The notes under the pieces: model-generated
What the model saw: only the letters and a program-made list of their open reading frames with translations
The model's database searches: none
What the model was told of the DNA's origin: nothing
From: Dehalococcoidia bacterium
Lineage (GTDB): Bacteria; Chloroflexota; Dehalococcoidia; GIF9; UBA5629
Direction of reading: 5' to 3'
Assembly (NCBI GenBank): GCA_016927965.1
Contig: JAFGLP010000014.1
Coordinates: 1-36,289, forward strand
DNA: 36,289 bases
Shown: in pieces, positions 24,834 to 34,040 of the stretch
Layout: every line of letters starts with the position of its first letter
Position numbering within the stretch: the stretch's first letter is position 1
Position numbers and translations under genes: made by a program

Positions 24834-25031
24834 TTATGACCGTGACTTGTTCTTAAAGCGGGCCATCAGATAAATAGCGATACCGGCCAGCACTAGTATG
24901 GGGCTGACAAAAATCGCCAGGCTAATAGCCACTGCTTCGTCACCATGCAGGAAGAACTTGACTGTATAGTGGACCGCCAGGCTGATTATGAAGAGGGCCG
25001 CGCCGCCCAGCATTAACCACTTTGCTTTCAT
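24834..25031 (-). CDS. 65-residue two-helix membrane protein
   Basis: A small membrane protein starting MKAKWLMLGG with helices at about 6-27 and 34-58 and a basic tail (ARFKNKSRS). Its ATG overlaps the stop codon of mutM (ATGA), with AGGAG 11 bases upstream, a sign of translational coupling. A longer in-frame reading within mutM is an overlap artefact. No family recognised. It resembles the 65-residue protein after copA in length and plan but not clearly in sequence. Its neighbour downstream is also a membrane protein, so the two may act together. Confidence 0.68.
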   Translation of the reverse strand: MKAKWLMLGGAALFIISLAVHYTVKFFLHGDEAVAISLAIFVSPILVLAGIAIYLMARFKNKSRS

Positions 25032-25882
25032 AATTTGTTTTTCTCCTGTTTTTTCCTGGGTGTCTTTATATTGCCTGGCGGCTGGCATTTGGGGCAGTAG
25101 TAAGTGCCGCGCTGGCCTATTACAATGCGCGCAACGGGCGTTTGGCAAACCGGGCAGGGCTGTCCCAGTCTGTGTGCTACAGCGAACTCCCGGTGGGCGG
25201 ACCCCTGCCCGCCGTCAGGGTGGCGGTAATTGCGTATGCTGGCTCCCTGGTTTCGGATGCCTTTATTCAGCACATGCCTGACGGATTTATGCAAAGTCTT
25301 GATTTCTGCAGGAGTCAAAGAGCCGGCCGGCCTAAGCGGGTGGATTTTAGCATGGCAGAGGGCTTCATCAGCATACATATTGCCTATGCCAGCAATGGTC
25401 TCCTGGTCCAGCAACACTGATTTCACGGGCGCCTGACGGTTTTTCAACATCTGTGCCATGCAGCGGGAAGTAAAGCTCTCGTCCAGCGGTTCCAGACCCA
25501 GTTTCCCTATAATCTTCCCTGTATCCTTGACCAGGTATAGCGTGCCGAAACGTCTTACGTCCGTATAGACAATATGGCCGCCATCATCCATGAAGAACTC
25601 CACGCGCTTAAATGGCTCGTCTGTATCAGGATTCAACAATAGCGAGCCTGTCATACGCAGGTGGATCACCAGGTTCTCGCCCTCAGTAAGCTTGATGATC
25701 AGGTATTTGCCTCTCCTATTCAGCCCCGTTATTCTCCGACCTACCAGGCGGCTGCAGAACTCGTCCAGTGATACTATCTGGACAGGCCGCGTATCCAGTA
25801 TTCTAACACCTGTAAAGGAACACCCGATAATATGCGGTCCCAGTACGTTCTTGATAGTTTCGACTTCCGGCAGTTCCGGCAT
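25028..25882 (-). CDS. mutM: Formamidopyrimidine-DNA glycosylase
   Basis: Fpg/MutM removes oxidised purines such as 8-oxoguanine from DNA and nicks the abasic site. This 284-residue protein begins MPELPEVETI, where Pro2 after Met removal is the catalytic nucleophile and Glu3 assists, has Lys59 (RRGKYLII), IGNMYADEALC, and a C-terminal zinc finger CPVC...YYCPKC with a normal spacing near 245-268. The tail after the zinc finger is longer than usual (about 16 extra basic residues). Its ATG overlaps the polA stop codon by one base (TGATG), so the two are translationally coupled. Confidence 0.96.
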   Translation of the reverse strand: MPELPEVETIKNVLGPHIIGCSFTGVRILDTRPVQIVSLDEFCSRLVGRRITGLNRRGKYLIIKLTEGENLVIHLRMTGSLLLNPDTDEPFKRVEFFMDDGGHIVYTDVRRFGTLYLVKDTGKIIGKLGLEPLDESFTSRCMAQMLKNRQAPVKSVLLDQETIAGIGNMYADEALCHAKIHPLRPAGSLTPAEIKTLHKSVRHVLNKGIRNQGASIRNYRHPDGGQGSAHREFAVAHRLGQPCPVCQTPVARIVIGQRGTYYCPKCQPPGNIKTPRKKQEKNKL

Positions 25883-28602
25883 CAGATCATCTCCCCCCAG
25901 TTTTTACCGACCTTGATATCAATTTTCAAGGGCACGGCGAGATCCATGGCCGAGGGCATGATCTCCTGTACCAGCTGCTTGAGGGAAACCAGCTCTTCAG
26001 GCGGAAGCTCGAACACAAGCTCATCGTGGACTTGCATGGTCATCATGGCTTGCATACGGCGTTCCTGCATCGTGCGGCGGAGATTGACCATAGCAATTTT
26101 AATTATATCGGCTGAGGTGCCCTGAACGGGCATATTGATTGCCATGCGTTCAGCGGCCTCGCGGGCCATGCGGTTTGTGGAGTTGATCTCCGGTATATAG
26201 CGTCTTCTGCCCAGCACCGTTTGAACGTAACCCAGCGCGGACGCCTGTTTCTTGGTAGATTCGATGTAGCTTTTAACCCCGGGATAGCGTTTAAAGTAGG
26301 TACTGATGAATAGCTCGGCCTCCTCCCTTGTAAGGTCGGTGGCCTGCTGCAGTCCGTACCCGCTCATCCCGTATATAACGCCGAAATTGATCGTCTTGGC
26401 TGCTCTGCGCATCTGTGAAGTGACCCCGTCATCAGGAACTCCGAAAACCTCGGATGCCGTATGAGTATGAACATCCTCATAACGCTGGAAAGTTGCTATT
26501 AGCTCGGGGTCTTTTGAGATATGTGCCAGCGCCCTTAAATCTATCTGGGAATAATCAGCCGAAAGCAGTAGCCAGCCCGGTTGGGCGATGATAGCCTGCC
26601 TGATCCTGGCCCCCGACTCGTCGCGTATAGGCAAATTCTGCAGGTTGGGCTCACTGGATGACAGACGACCGGTGGTGGTCCCTGTTTGATTATAGCTGGT
26701 ATGTACCCTGCCGGTTTTGGGATTAATCATTAACGGCAGGGCGTCCGTGTAAGTTGATTTAAGCTTGGATATCTGCCGATACTCCAGGATGTGTTTAATG
26801 ACCGGGTGTGCGTACTTTAGCTCCTCGAGGGTGGCTGCATCTGTAGAATAGCCGCTTTGCGTTTTACGGGCTGAAAGCGACTTCAGCTTTAGCTCTGTAA
26901 ATAATACGGCGGACAACTGCTGGGGTGAGTTGATGTTGAACTGGTGTCCTATCGCGTTAAATATATCTGCTTCCAGCTGGCGCAGATCGCTTCCCAGACT
27001 GGATGACATCTCCATTAGAAGTCCCCTGTCGAGCAGGACACCGTTCATCTCCATCTCGGCCAGCAGGGGAACAAGCGGCATCTCAACATCCTTAAACAGG
27101 TCCCACAGATTTTCAGAATGCAGTTCCCGTTCCAATAAATCTTTCAGTCTTAGAGTGATATCTGCATCGCTGCAGGCTATTTCCCCGACCTGGTCAATAG
27201 AACAGCGGGAAAGGGGTGTTTGCCTAGCGCCCGTGCCTGTAAGGTCAGGGAATTCCGGTATCTCAAGGCCCAGCTTATTGAAAGCCAGTGATTTAAGCTT
27301 GAGTGATTTTTCTCCCAGAAGGTAGGCGGCTATCAGTGTATCGAAAGCTATGCCGGGCAGGGTCAATCCATTTTGTTTTAACAGGATAATATCGAATTTG
27401 CCGTCATAAGCTGTACGGGCATAGCGTTCCTGCTCGATGAACGGCCGCAGAAAGCCGAGGATTTTCTCCTGAGTCATCTGGCCGGTGGCATCCAGCATCA
27501 TATGCCCTGACGGGATATAGTAGGCTTCTCCCTGGCCGGGAGAAATTGCCATCCCTACCAGTCCGGCCCTCATAGGGGCATCTCCTCTGTAAATCACCAG
27601 TAAAGAAAATGTGCCTGAATAGGACAGCCGCAGGGCAAGGTTATCCAGCGCCGCCTGGGTATTGATAATGTGATAGTCCTGTTTTATGACGGGTTGCGTC
27701 AGACTTACTGACGGCTCAACTCCTATTTCATCCGGCAGGCGGGACAGCATATTGGAGAAACCTAGCTCGCGAAACAGCTCCACTACCTTGTTGCGGTCAT
27801 AGGATGTGACTGCGCAGGACTTGCTGTTGAATTGGACCGGCACCTCTGTAACGATGGCGGCCAGCTTGCTGTTCTGCGATACCAATTCCCGGTTTGATCT
27901 CAGCAGGGCACGCAGCCTTTCGGGTTCAACTTTGTCTATATTGTTGTAGATTCCGTCCAGGTCGGTGAATTGCTGAAGCAGTTTAACGGCTGTTTTATCG
28001 CCGATCCCCTTGACTCCCGGTATATTGTCAGAGACGTCACCAGTTAAAGCTTTATAGCTGATAAGCTGGGAAGGCTTAAGCTGGTATTTCGCCTGCACTG
28101 CAGGTTCGTCATAGATCACTGTATCGGCGAAACCGCGTCTGGGTGCCATCACCCTGATACCCGGCGAGACCAGCTGGAGCATGTCATTATCGCCTGTCAC
28201 AATCAATGCATCGATACCACCGGCGACGGCCTGTTTACTTAATGTGCCTACGATGTCGTCGGCCTCATAGCCGTCCATTTCGAAAATAGGAAGGTTAAAA
28301 GACTCGGAGAGCTGATGGACACGGTCGATCTGTGTGACCAGCTCGGGAGCAGTCTTCGGCCTTTGTGCTTTATATTCTTCGAAAAGCTCGTGGCGGAAGG
28401 TTGGCGCCCGCCGATCGAAGGCGATAGCCCAGTAATCGGGCTTGTTCTCTCTCAGCAGTTTGAGCAGCGTGCTGGTAAATCCCTGTACGGCATTTACCAT
28501 TTCACCGGTCTTGTTGATTGTAAGTGGCGGCAGCGCGTGAAAGGCGCGGTGCACCAGCGCATTGCCGTCAAACAGTATTAAAAGGGGTTTTTCTCTCGAC
28601 AT
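25882..28602 (-). CDS. polA: DNA polymerase I, proofreading motifs degenerate
   Basis: Pol I fills gaps and removes RNA primers or damaged DNA. The 906-residue protein has the 5' nuclease domain (about 5-290; FDGNALVHRAF, YEADDIVGTL, VTGDNDMLQL, SYKALTGDVSDNIPGVKGIG), a middle 3'-5' exonuclease-like domain (about 310-490), and the polymerase domain (about 505-906): GRLSSSEPNLQNLPIR, motif A DYSQIDLRALAHIS (Asp683), motif B RRAAKTINFGVIYG (Lys736, Tyr744) and motif C QVHDELVFE (Asp860). The Exo I D-x-E motif is replaced by LVIYRGDAP, so proofreading is probably lost, as in Taq polymerase. At the steric-gate position the usual Glu (SQIELR) is Asp688. It heads a minus-strand operon with mutM. 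Confidence 0.97.
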   Translation of the reverse strand: MSREKPLLILFDGNALVHRAFHALPPLTINKTGEMVNAVQGFTSTLLKLLRENKPDYWAIAFDRRAPTFRHELFEEYKAQRPKTAPELVTQIDRVHQLSESFNLPIFEMDGYEADDIVGTLSKQAVAGGIDALIVTGDNDMLQLVSPGIRVMAPRRGFADTVIYDEPAVQAKYQLKPSQLISYKALTGDVSDNIPGVKGIGDKTAVKLLQQFTDLDGIYNNIDKVEPERLRALLRSNRELVSQNSKLAAIVTEVPVQFNSKSCAVTSYDRNKVVELFRELGFSNMLSRLPDEIGVEPSVSLTQPVIKQDYHIINTQAALDNLALRLSYSGTFSLLVIYRGDAPMRAGLVGMAISPGQGEAYYIPSGHMMLDATGQMTQEKILGFLRPFIEQERYARTAYDGKFDIILLKQNGLTLPGIAFDTLIAAYLLGEKSLKLKSLAFNKLGLEIPEFPDLTGTGARQTPLSRCSIDQVGEIACSDADITLRLKDLLERELHSENLWDLFKDVEMPLVPLLAEMEMNGVLLDRGLLMEMSSSLGSDLRQLEADIFNAIGHQFNINSPQQLSAVLFTELKLKSLSARKTQSGYSTDAATLEELKYAHPVIKHILEYRQISKLKSTYTDALPLMINPKTGRVHTSYNQTGTTTGRLSSSEPNLQNLPIRDESGARIRQAIIAQPGWLLLSADYSQIDLRALAHISKDPELIATFQRYEDVHTHTASEVFGVPDDGVTSQMRRAAKTINFGVIYGMSGYGLQQATDLTREEAELFISTYFKRYPGVKSYIESTKKQASALGYVQTVLGRRRYIPEINSTNRMAREAAERMAINMPVQGTSADIIKIAMVNLRRTMQERRMQAMMTMQVHDELVFELPPEELVSLKQLVQEIMPSAMDLAVPLKIDIKVGKNWGEMI

Positions 28603-28761
28603 CCCGTACCGGAATTCCTATCTCCACTACTTTTAGCTCATTATATATTAAATGAAATATATTAAAAATGTATTAGTATTTTGATCGGTTTAAGTAGGTG
28701 TTTGACTACTGAAGATGGGGAATGTGCCGGAGTTGTTCATTGCCGTCACAGGCGCTTGATA

Positions 28762-28770
28762 TGATATACT
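28762..28770 (+). promoter_or_regulatory. Extended -10 promoter of argF
   Basis: TGATATACT at 28762-28770 is an extended -10 element (TATACT, 5 of 6). A weak TTGCCG lies 19 bases upstream. The TTG start of argF is at 28796 with AGGAG at 28783-28787. Confidence 0.45.
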
Positions 28771-28795
28771 GATAGTTTAGAATAGGAGTATATCG

Positions 28796-29707
28796 TTGTC
28801 AAAAAGGGACATTCTCTCAGTTGCTGATTTCCCGCCGGATGAGGTGGAGCAGCTTGTTAAAACAACGGTCAAGACGAAAAAAGGCCCCTGGCAGCAGGTG
28901 TTGTCGGGCAAAAATATCACCCTGCTGTTTGAGAAGCCTTCACTGCGTACGAGGCTGAGTTTTGAGCTGGCCGTACGGCAGTTGGGCGGATATGCCATTT
29001 ATATGTCTCCTGACGAGGTCGGCCTGGGAAAGCGCGAAAGCGTGCCTGATGTAGCGCATGTCCTCAGTCGCTATATCCATGGTATTATTGCCAGGACATT
29101 CCAGCATAAATCACTGGAGGCGCTGGCGGCGTATTCTACAGTACCTGTAATCAACGCGTTATCGGATTACGAGCATCCCTGCCAGGCGCTGTCCGATCTG
29201 GTAACCATCTATGAGAAAAAGGGTAAATTGAAGGGGCTGACGCTGGCTTACGTTGGGGACGGCAACAATGTCGCCAATTCGCTGCTGCTGGCTTGTGCCA
29301 TGGTCGGCATTAATTTCCTGATAGCATCGCCGGAAGAGTACTGCCTTAAAGACGGCGTGTTGAAGGCAGCCAATAATTTTGCCATGCAGAGCAACAGCCA
29401 GATTATGCTTCTTGAAGAACCTGCCATGGCGGTCAAAGACGCCGATATTGTCTATACCGATGTCTGGACCAGCATGGGACAGGAGGCTGAACACGAGCAG
29501 CGCAACATAGCTTTTGCCAGGTATCAGGTCGATGAAAAAATGATGTCTTACGCTAAAAAAGATGCTATTTTAATGCATCCTTTGCCGGCTCATCATGGAG
29601 AAGAGGTTGAGGTCGGCATAATAGACCGCTACCGGTCGGTGATTTTCGACCAGGCGGAAAACCGCCTTCATTTCCAGAGGACACTGCTGGCAGAATTGTA
29701 CAAGTAA
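28796..29707 (+). CDS. argF: Ornithine carbamoyltransferase with unusual HPLP motif
   Basis: OTC joins carbamoyl phosphate and ornithine to make citrulline in arginine synthesis. This 303-residue protein has FEKPSLRTRLSFE (carbamoyl-phosphate loop, usually STRT, here SLRT), ARTFQHKSLE, the HPCQALSDL motif at 127-135, VGDGNNVANS, and DVWTSMGQE with the Asp and SMG loop that hold ornithine. The motif that is HCLPA in ordinary OTCs reads HPLPA here (261-265), with Pro262 replacing the conserved cysteine that contacts ornithine; HPLP is the aspartate-transcarbamoylase form. The overall sequence still favours OTC over other carbamoyltransferases. The TTG start has AGGAG 8 bases upstream. It is divergent from polA and followed by der without a visible terminator. 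Confidence 0.88.
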   Translation: MSKRDILSVADFPPDEVEQLVKTTVKTKKGPWQQVLSGKNITLLFEKPSLRTRLSFELAVRQLGGYAIYMSPDEVGLGKRESVPDVAHVLSRYIHGIIARTFQHKSLEALAAYSTVPVINALSDYEHPCQALSDLVTIYEKKGKLKGLTLAYVGDGNNVANSLLLACAMVGINFLIASPEEYCLKDGVLKAANNFAMQSNSQIMLLEEPAMAVKDADIVYTDVWTSMGQEAEHEQRNIAFARYQVDEKMMSYAKKDAILMHPLPAHHGEEVEVGIIDRYRSVIFDQAENRLHFQRTLLAELYK

Positions 29708-29787
29708 ACGTTTGCGCTGCAATTTTCAGTAGAGCTACGTATTAAGTTACAGCCTGCTTATCTGCTAAAATATTAATAAGAAGTAAA

Positions 29788-31125
29788 ATGAATCCGATCG
29801 TCGCCATTGTCGGCCGGCCTAATGTTGGCAAGTCGACTTTATTTAACCGTATAGCTGGAGCACCCATAGCAATCGTCGAAGATCTGCCGGGGACCACGCG
29901 CGACCGTGTCTTCGCTGATGTCGATGTGCTTGGTCATGAGATAACCCTGATCGATACCGGAGGACTTGAGCCGGAGCCGGGATCGGAGATGAGCAGGAAG
30001 ATCAAGAAACAGGTGGAATCAGCTATTGCTGAATCCGATTTTATCATTTTTGAAGTCGATGCCAGGGAAGGGTTAATTGCCGCCGACACGGAGATCGCTG
30101 ATTCACTGCGTAAGCTGGATAAGCCCGTGATGCTGGTTGCCAATAAGGCCGAAACCGAAAAAGTGAAGGCAGCCTGCGCCGAATTTTACCAGCTTGGCAT
30201 GGGTGACCCTCTGCCTGTCAGCGCCCATCATGGGAGGGGCATAGATGTATTATTGGAAAAGCTGGCAGGAATGCTTCCTCCACAAGAACAGGCCGATGAA
30301 GACTCCGTGAAGCCGAAGCTCGCTATTGTCGGCCGCCCCAATGTCGGCAAGTCCATGCTGGTCAACACACTGGTGGGTAAAGAAAGGTCCATTGTTGACT
30401 CAGCAGCGGGCACGACAAGGGACGCTACGGACACCACGATCAAATGTGGCGAACAGGAAGTCATCCTGATAGATACAGCCGGTGTACGCAAACGCGGCAA
30501 AACTGGAGTGGGCCTGGAATATTACGGACTGGTGCGCACACTGCGCGCTATCAACCGCTGTGATGTCGCTTTACTGGTGATGGATGCTTCGGAGTTTATA
30601 ACTGCCCAGGATACGCATATTGCGGGATATATCAAAGAAGCGTCCAAGGGCATAATACTTATTGTAAATAAATGGGACCTGGTGGATAACAGTATGCAGG
30701 ATAGCTACCTGGATGTAGTCGACCGCCGTATGAAGTTTATCGCTCATGCCCCGGTTATTTTTATATCAGCCCTGACTGGCCTGGGTGTGAAAGAGATTAT
30801 CCCTATTGCACTGGAAGCCTGGCGGGAGAGGCAGAAGAAATTGCCTGACAATGTCATTGACAGTCTAATACGGGACGCTGTGCTTGCACACGCACCTCCT
30901 CCCAAAGGCACAAAGAGGCTGCAGGTGTACCGGGCGTACCAGGGCGGCATTAATCCGCCGTCTTTTACTTTCGTAGTAAATGATCCGAGACTGGTGCATT
31001 TTTCCTATCAGCGTTATCTGGAAAACAAGCTTAGGCAGACGTTTGGTTTCACCGGGACGTCGCTTAAGTTGCTATTTAAAAAAGGATCAAAAACGTCCGC
31101 CAAAACCGGAGGAAAAATCTCATGA
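29788..31125 (+). CDS. der: Ribosome-assembly GTPase Der (EngA)
   Basis: Der is an essential GTPase with two G domains that helps mature the 50S subunit. The 445-residue protein shows the first P-loop GRPNVGKST at 9-17, DTGG, and NKAE as its first G4 element; the second P-loop is GRPNVGKSM near 188 with DTAGVRKRGK and NKWD, and a C-terminal KH-like domain follows with RLQVYRAYQGG and PPSFTFVVND. The second P-loop has Met where Ser or Thr usually follows GKS. The start at 29788 has only a weak GAAG site. It overlaps plsY by 4 bases (ATGA), so the two are coupled. Confidence 0.96.
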   Translation: MNPIVAIVGRPNVGKSTLFNRIAGAPIAIVEDLPGTTRDRVFADVDVLGHEITLIDTGGLEPEPGSEMSRKIKKQVESAIAESDFIIFEVDAREGLIAADTEIADSLRKLDKPVMLVANKAETEKVKAACAEFYQLGMGDPLPVSAHHGRGIDVLLEKLAGMLPPQEQADEDSVKPKLAIVGRPNVGKSMLVNTLVGKERSIVDSAAGTTRDATDTTIKCGEQEVILIDTAGVRKRGKTGVGLEYYGLVRTLRAINRCDVALLVMDASEFITAQDTHIAGYIKEASKGIILIVNKWDLVDNSMQDSYLDVVDRRMKFIAHAPVIFISALTGLGVKEIIPIALEAWRERQKKLPDNVIDSLIRDAVLAHAPPPKGTKRLQVYRAYQGGINPPSFTFVVNDPRLVHFSYQRYLENKLRQTFGFTGTSLKLLFKKGSKTSAKTGGKIS

Positions 31126-31787
31126 TTTTAGTTATAAAATATCTGGCGATTGCCGTCATCGCCTATCTGCTGGGCGCCATACCGTTTGGCCTCATCATAG
31201 GTAAAAAACTGGCCAATGTCGATGTCAGGACACTGGGCAGCGGTAATATCGGGGCCACTAATGTATTCAGGACACTGGGATGGAAGCTGGGGCTATTAAC
31301 CGCCGTGCTCGACCTATCGAAAGCGGCCGGCTCCGTGTTACTGGCTATGTGGATAATCGGTAATGCCCCGTTCTTCGTGGCGGGGTGGGACATACACGTG
31401 CAGTTTGCACAGGTACTGGCTGCCTTAGCGGTAATGACCGGTCATAACTGGTCGGTTTACATTGGATTTAAAGGCGGCAAGGGTGTGGCTACCTTTATCG
31501 GTGGACTGCTGGTCATCAACTGGTACATAGCTTTGATAGGAGTCGCCATCGGCGGCATTGTAATACTCATTACCCGTTATGTATCGCTGGGGTCCATGCT
31601 GGGCGCTCTGGGTATATTTTGTGCGCTAGTTGCGTTGACCTTTATCGCCAGCATAGCGCCGGTTTACGCACTTTACGGATTAATGGCAGTAGCTTTAATT
31701 ATATTTCAGCACCGCACGAATATTGCCCGCCTTCACTCAGGAACGGAGTCGCGGATAGGCGATAAAAAATTCAGGGTGAAGCACTAG
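31122..31787 (+). CDS. plsY: Glycerol-3-phosphate acyltransferase PlsY
   Basis: PlsY is the membrane enzyme that moves an acyl group from acyl-phosphate to glycerol-3-phosphate, starting phospholipid synthesis. The 221-residue protein has five to six helices and the three family motifs GSGNIGATNVFRTLG, GHNWSVYIGFKGGKGVAT and HRTNIARLHSGTE. It is slightly longer than average (about 200). It overlaps der by 4 bases and is followed 32 bases later by gpsA, which makes its substrate. Confidence 0.96.
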   Translation: MILVIKYLAIAVIAYLLGAIPFGLIIGKKLANVDVRTLGSGNIGATNVFRTLGWKLGLLTAVLDLSKAAGSVLLAMWIIGNAPFFVAGWDIHVQFAQVLAALAVMTGHNWSVYIGFKGGKGVATFIGGLLVINWYIALIGVAIGGIVILITRYVSLGSMLGALGIFCALVALTFIASIAPVYALYGLMAVALIIFQHRTNIARLHSGTESRIGDKKFRVKH

Positions 31788-31819
31788 GAAGCTGCCGCAG
31801 GGCATTTCCAATATCTCTT

Positions 31820-32785
31820 ATGACTACAGTTTCTATTATAGGCGCTACCACCTGGGGCAACACGCTAGCTTCACTGATCGCAGCGAACAGTATTCCTGTG
31901 CGCGTCTGGGCCAATAAAAAAGAGAGAGCGGACCGGCTGCAGCAAATGCAGTCCGGCGGTATAATCGAGTTTACCCATGATGCAGATCTTACTGCAAGCC
32001 AGTGCGATATGGCCATTTTTGCTGTTCCAGCCCAGTCGCTCAGAAAGACAGCACGTATTTTCGGCGGCAGGTTAAACGGCTCAACGATGCTGGTCAGCGC
32101 TGCCAAGGGTCTGGAAGCAGCAACTGGCAAGAGGATGACGGAAATACTGGAGGAGGAGATAAGGCCTGACGGTCAGGACAGACTGGCCGTTGTCTCAGGT
32201 CCCAATCTTTCCAAGGAGATCAGCCAGGGATTACCGGCAGTGACAATCATTGCCTGTACCGGCGACACTAATGCCCGCAAAGTCACGCAGTTACTATCTT
32301 CGGGCTCTTTTTCAGCCTATATCAGCGATGATGTTAAAGGCGTTGAGATATGCGGGGCGTTAAAAAACGTGATTGCTCTCGGCGCCGGCATGGTCGACGG
32401 CCTGAAGCTCGGCAGCAACGCCAAGGCGGCGCTGGTTACCGTCGGCTGGCAGGAGGTCACACTACTGGGAGAACACCTCGGCGCCCGGGAACGTACATTC
32501 TATGGATTTGCCGGGCTGGGGGACCTGGTTACTACCTGCATCAGCCCACTCAGCCGTAACTATCATGTAGGATATCAGCTTGCCGGAGGCAAATCGCTGG
32601 CGGATGTGCTGGCGGGTATGTCAAACGTTGTTGAGGGAGTGGATACTGCTGCCGCCACTCATCTGCTGTGCGGTAAGTTGAGGTTGGAGCTCCCGTTGAT
32701 GGAAGCCATCTATAAAGTGCTGTGCGGGCAGATGCCTGCAAGCGGCATCGCCGGGTATTTTCTTAACGGGCACAAATCGGGCTGA
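31820..32785 (+). CDS. gpsA: Glycerol-3-phosphate dehydrogenase [NAD(P)+]
   Basis: GpsA reduces dihydroxyacetone phosphate to glycerol-3-phosphate, the backbone for PlsY. The 321-residue protein has an N-terminal Rossmann domain and a helical C-terminal domain with ALKNVIALGAGMVDGLKLG, containing the catalytic Lys, and GFAGLGDLVTTCIS. SGPNLSKEIS matches the family GPS/T-x-x-x-E segment. The dinucleotide loop, usually G-A-G-S-W-G, reads G-A-T-T-W-G-N here, so the second glycine is Thr. The ribosome site before ATG is poor. It ends 7 bases from the convergent dnaJ. Confidence 0.94.
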   Translation: MTTVSIIGATTWGNTLASLIAANSIPVRVWANKKERADRLQQMQSGGIIEFTHDADLTASQCDMAIFAVPAQSLRKTARIFGGRLNGSTMLVSAAKGLEAATGKRMTEILEEEIRPDGQDRLAVVSGPNLSKEISQGLPAVTIIACTGDTNARKVTQLLSSGSFSAYISDDVKGVEICGALKNVIALGAGMVDGLKLGSNAKAALVTVGWQEVTLLGEHLGARERTFYGFAGLGDLVTTCISPLSRNYHVGYQLAGGKSLADVLAGMSNVVEGVDTAAATHLLCGKLRLELPLMEAIYKVLCGQMPASGIAGYFLNGHKSG

Positions 32786-32792
32786 ACCATGC

Positions 32793-33905
32793 CTAGTTTA
32801 TGTACTGGAGCAGGTCGTCTCCCGGCTGAAGGTACTCTTCAGTCCTGGGAAGTGTATTAGCCAGTTCTTCCAGTAGTTGCCTCTGCCGCTGGTCGAGCTT
32901 TTCGGGAGTCAATATCTTCATCACTACCAACTGGTCGCCTCTCGACCTGGAATTCATTTTCTGGAATCCCCTGTCTTTAATGTGGATGACTTTCCCGTGC
33001 TGTGTGCCCGGTGGTATTTTAAGCGTATGCGGGCCTTCCATGGTGGGGACTTCAACGGTGGTGCCCAGCGCGGCCTGGGCCAGGTTCAGGGGCAGGGCCA
33101 TAACGATATCCGAGTACCTGCGCACAAAGAACTTGTGCTGCTTTATTTCGAACCTGATATAAAGATCGCCGGGTGAGCCGCCGTAATGGCCTGCTTCACC
33201 TTCATGCTGTATGCGGACCTGGCTATCGACATCTACTCCCGACGGTATCTTAATATTCAGCTTGCGCTTGACACGTTCCCTTCCCTGTCCCTTGCAGTTG
33301 GAGCAGGGGTTGGTGATAATGGTGCCCTGTCCGCTGCACATGGAGCAGGTGGAGGTCTGAACAAAACGGCCGAAGATGCTCTGCTGCGTACGTCTTATCT
33401 GGCCTGTGCCGCTGCATTCGGGGCACTTGTCAGGGTTGGTGCCGGGCTTGCTGCCGATGCCCTTGCAGATAGAGCAGAGCTCTATCCTGGTTATCTCAAC
33501 ATCCCTGGCAATGCCGAAATAGGACTCTTCAAAAGAAAGGTTTATCCTGGTAATAATATCGGAACCCTTGCGCGGGGAGCGCTTCTGGGCCGTTGAAGCC
33601 GCCCCGCCGAAAAATGCTTCGAATATATCCCCGAGGCCGCCGAACTCGAAAGTATCGAACCCGCCGCCCATGCCCTGGGCGCTGCCGGGTCCGCGGCCAT
33701 AGCGGTCATAATAAGCCCGCTTTTGGGGATCGGACAACACTTCATAGGCCTCGTTTATTTCCTTGAAATGATCATGAGCACCCGGGTCGCCGTTGCGGTC
33801 GGGGTGATATTCCATGGCAAGCTTGCGGAAAGCCTTTTTGACCTGCTCATCGGTCGCATTTCTCGGTACGCCGAGCACGCTGTAATAGTCATTCGTCGTG
33901 GGCAT
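32793..33905 (-). CDS. dnaJ: Chaperone DnaJ (full type I)
   Basis: DnaJ delivers substrates to DnaK and stimulates its ATPase. This 370-residue protein has the J domain with HPD at 34-36, a Gly/Phe-rich linker ([20 protein letters not shown]), and four zinc-finger repeats [24 protein letters not shown] and CSNCKGQG giving two zinc sites, then the C-terminal substrate-binding domains. I chose the ATG at 33905 with GAGGA 9 bases upstream; a TTG six bases earlier is too close to it. It is unlinked to the dnaK operon and has no CIRCE. Confidence 0.96.
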   Translation of the reverse strand: MPTTNDYYSVLGVPRNATDEQVKKAFRKLAMEYHPDRNGDPGAHDHFKEINEAYEVLSDPQKRAYYDRYGRGPGSAQGMGGGFDTFEFGGLGDIFEAFFGGAASTAQKRSPRKGSDIITRINLSFEESYFGIARDVEITRIELCSICKGIGSKPGTNPDKCPECSGTGQIRRTQQSIFGRFVQTSTCSMCSGQGTIITNPCSNCKGQGRERVKRKLNIKIPSGVDVDSQVRIQHEGEAGHYGGSPGDLYIRFEIKQHKFFVRRYSDIVMALPLNLAQAALGTTVEVPTMEGPHTLKIPPGTQHGKVIHIKDRGFQKMNSRSRGDQLVVMKILTPEKLDQRQRQLLEELANTLPRTEEYLQPGDDLLQYIN

Positions 33906-33927
33906 AAACAAAAATCCTCAATTAATC

Positions 33928-33957
33928 AGTATATACGAATAAAATGCATACAATCAA
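33928..33957 (-). promoter_or_regulatory. Promoter of dnaJ
   Basis: On the minus strand TTGATT at 33957-33952, an 18-base spacer and TATACT at 33933-33928, about 23 bases before the dnaJ start. No CIRCE-like repeat surrounds it. Confidence 0.5.
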
Positions 33958-34040
33958 ATATTGAAACTGACCCTGCTGGCGAACCATATCAAGCCCGCCT
34001 GACTCAAGCCCGGGAAGATTTGGCAGGGATTTTTTATAAG

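Noticed and set aside
29990..30200. NKAE in the first G domain of Der as a broken guanine-binding motif
   Set aside because: As I recall, NKAE also occurs in other Der proteins, so it is normal variation.
33723..34040. Open frame extending the Nudix gene about 100 codons upstream
   Set aside because: It runs antisense through the dnaJ J-domain and its promoter, and the Nudix family does not have this N-terminus.
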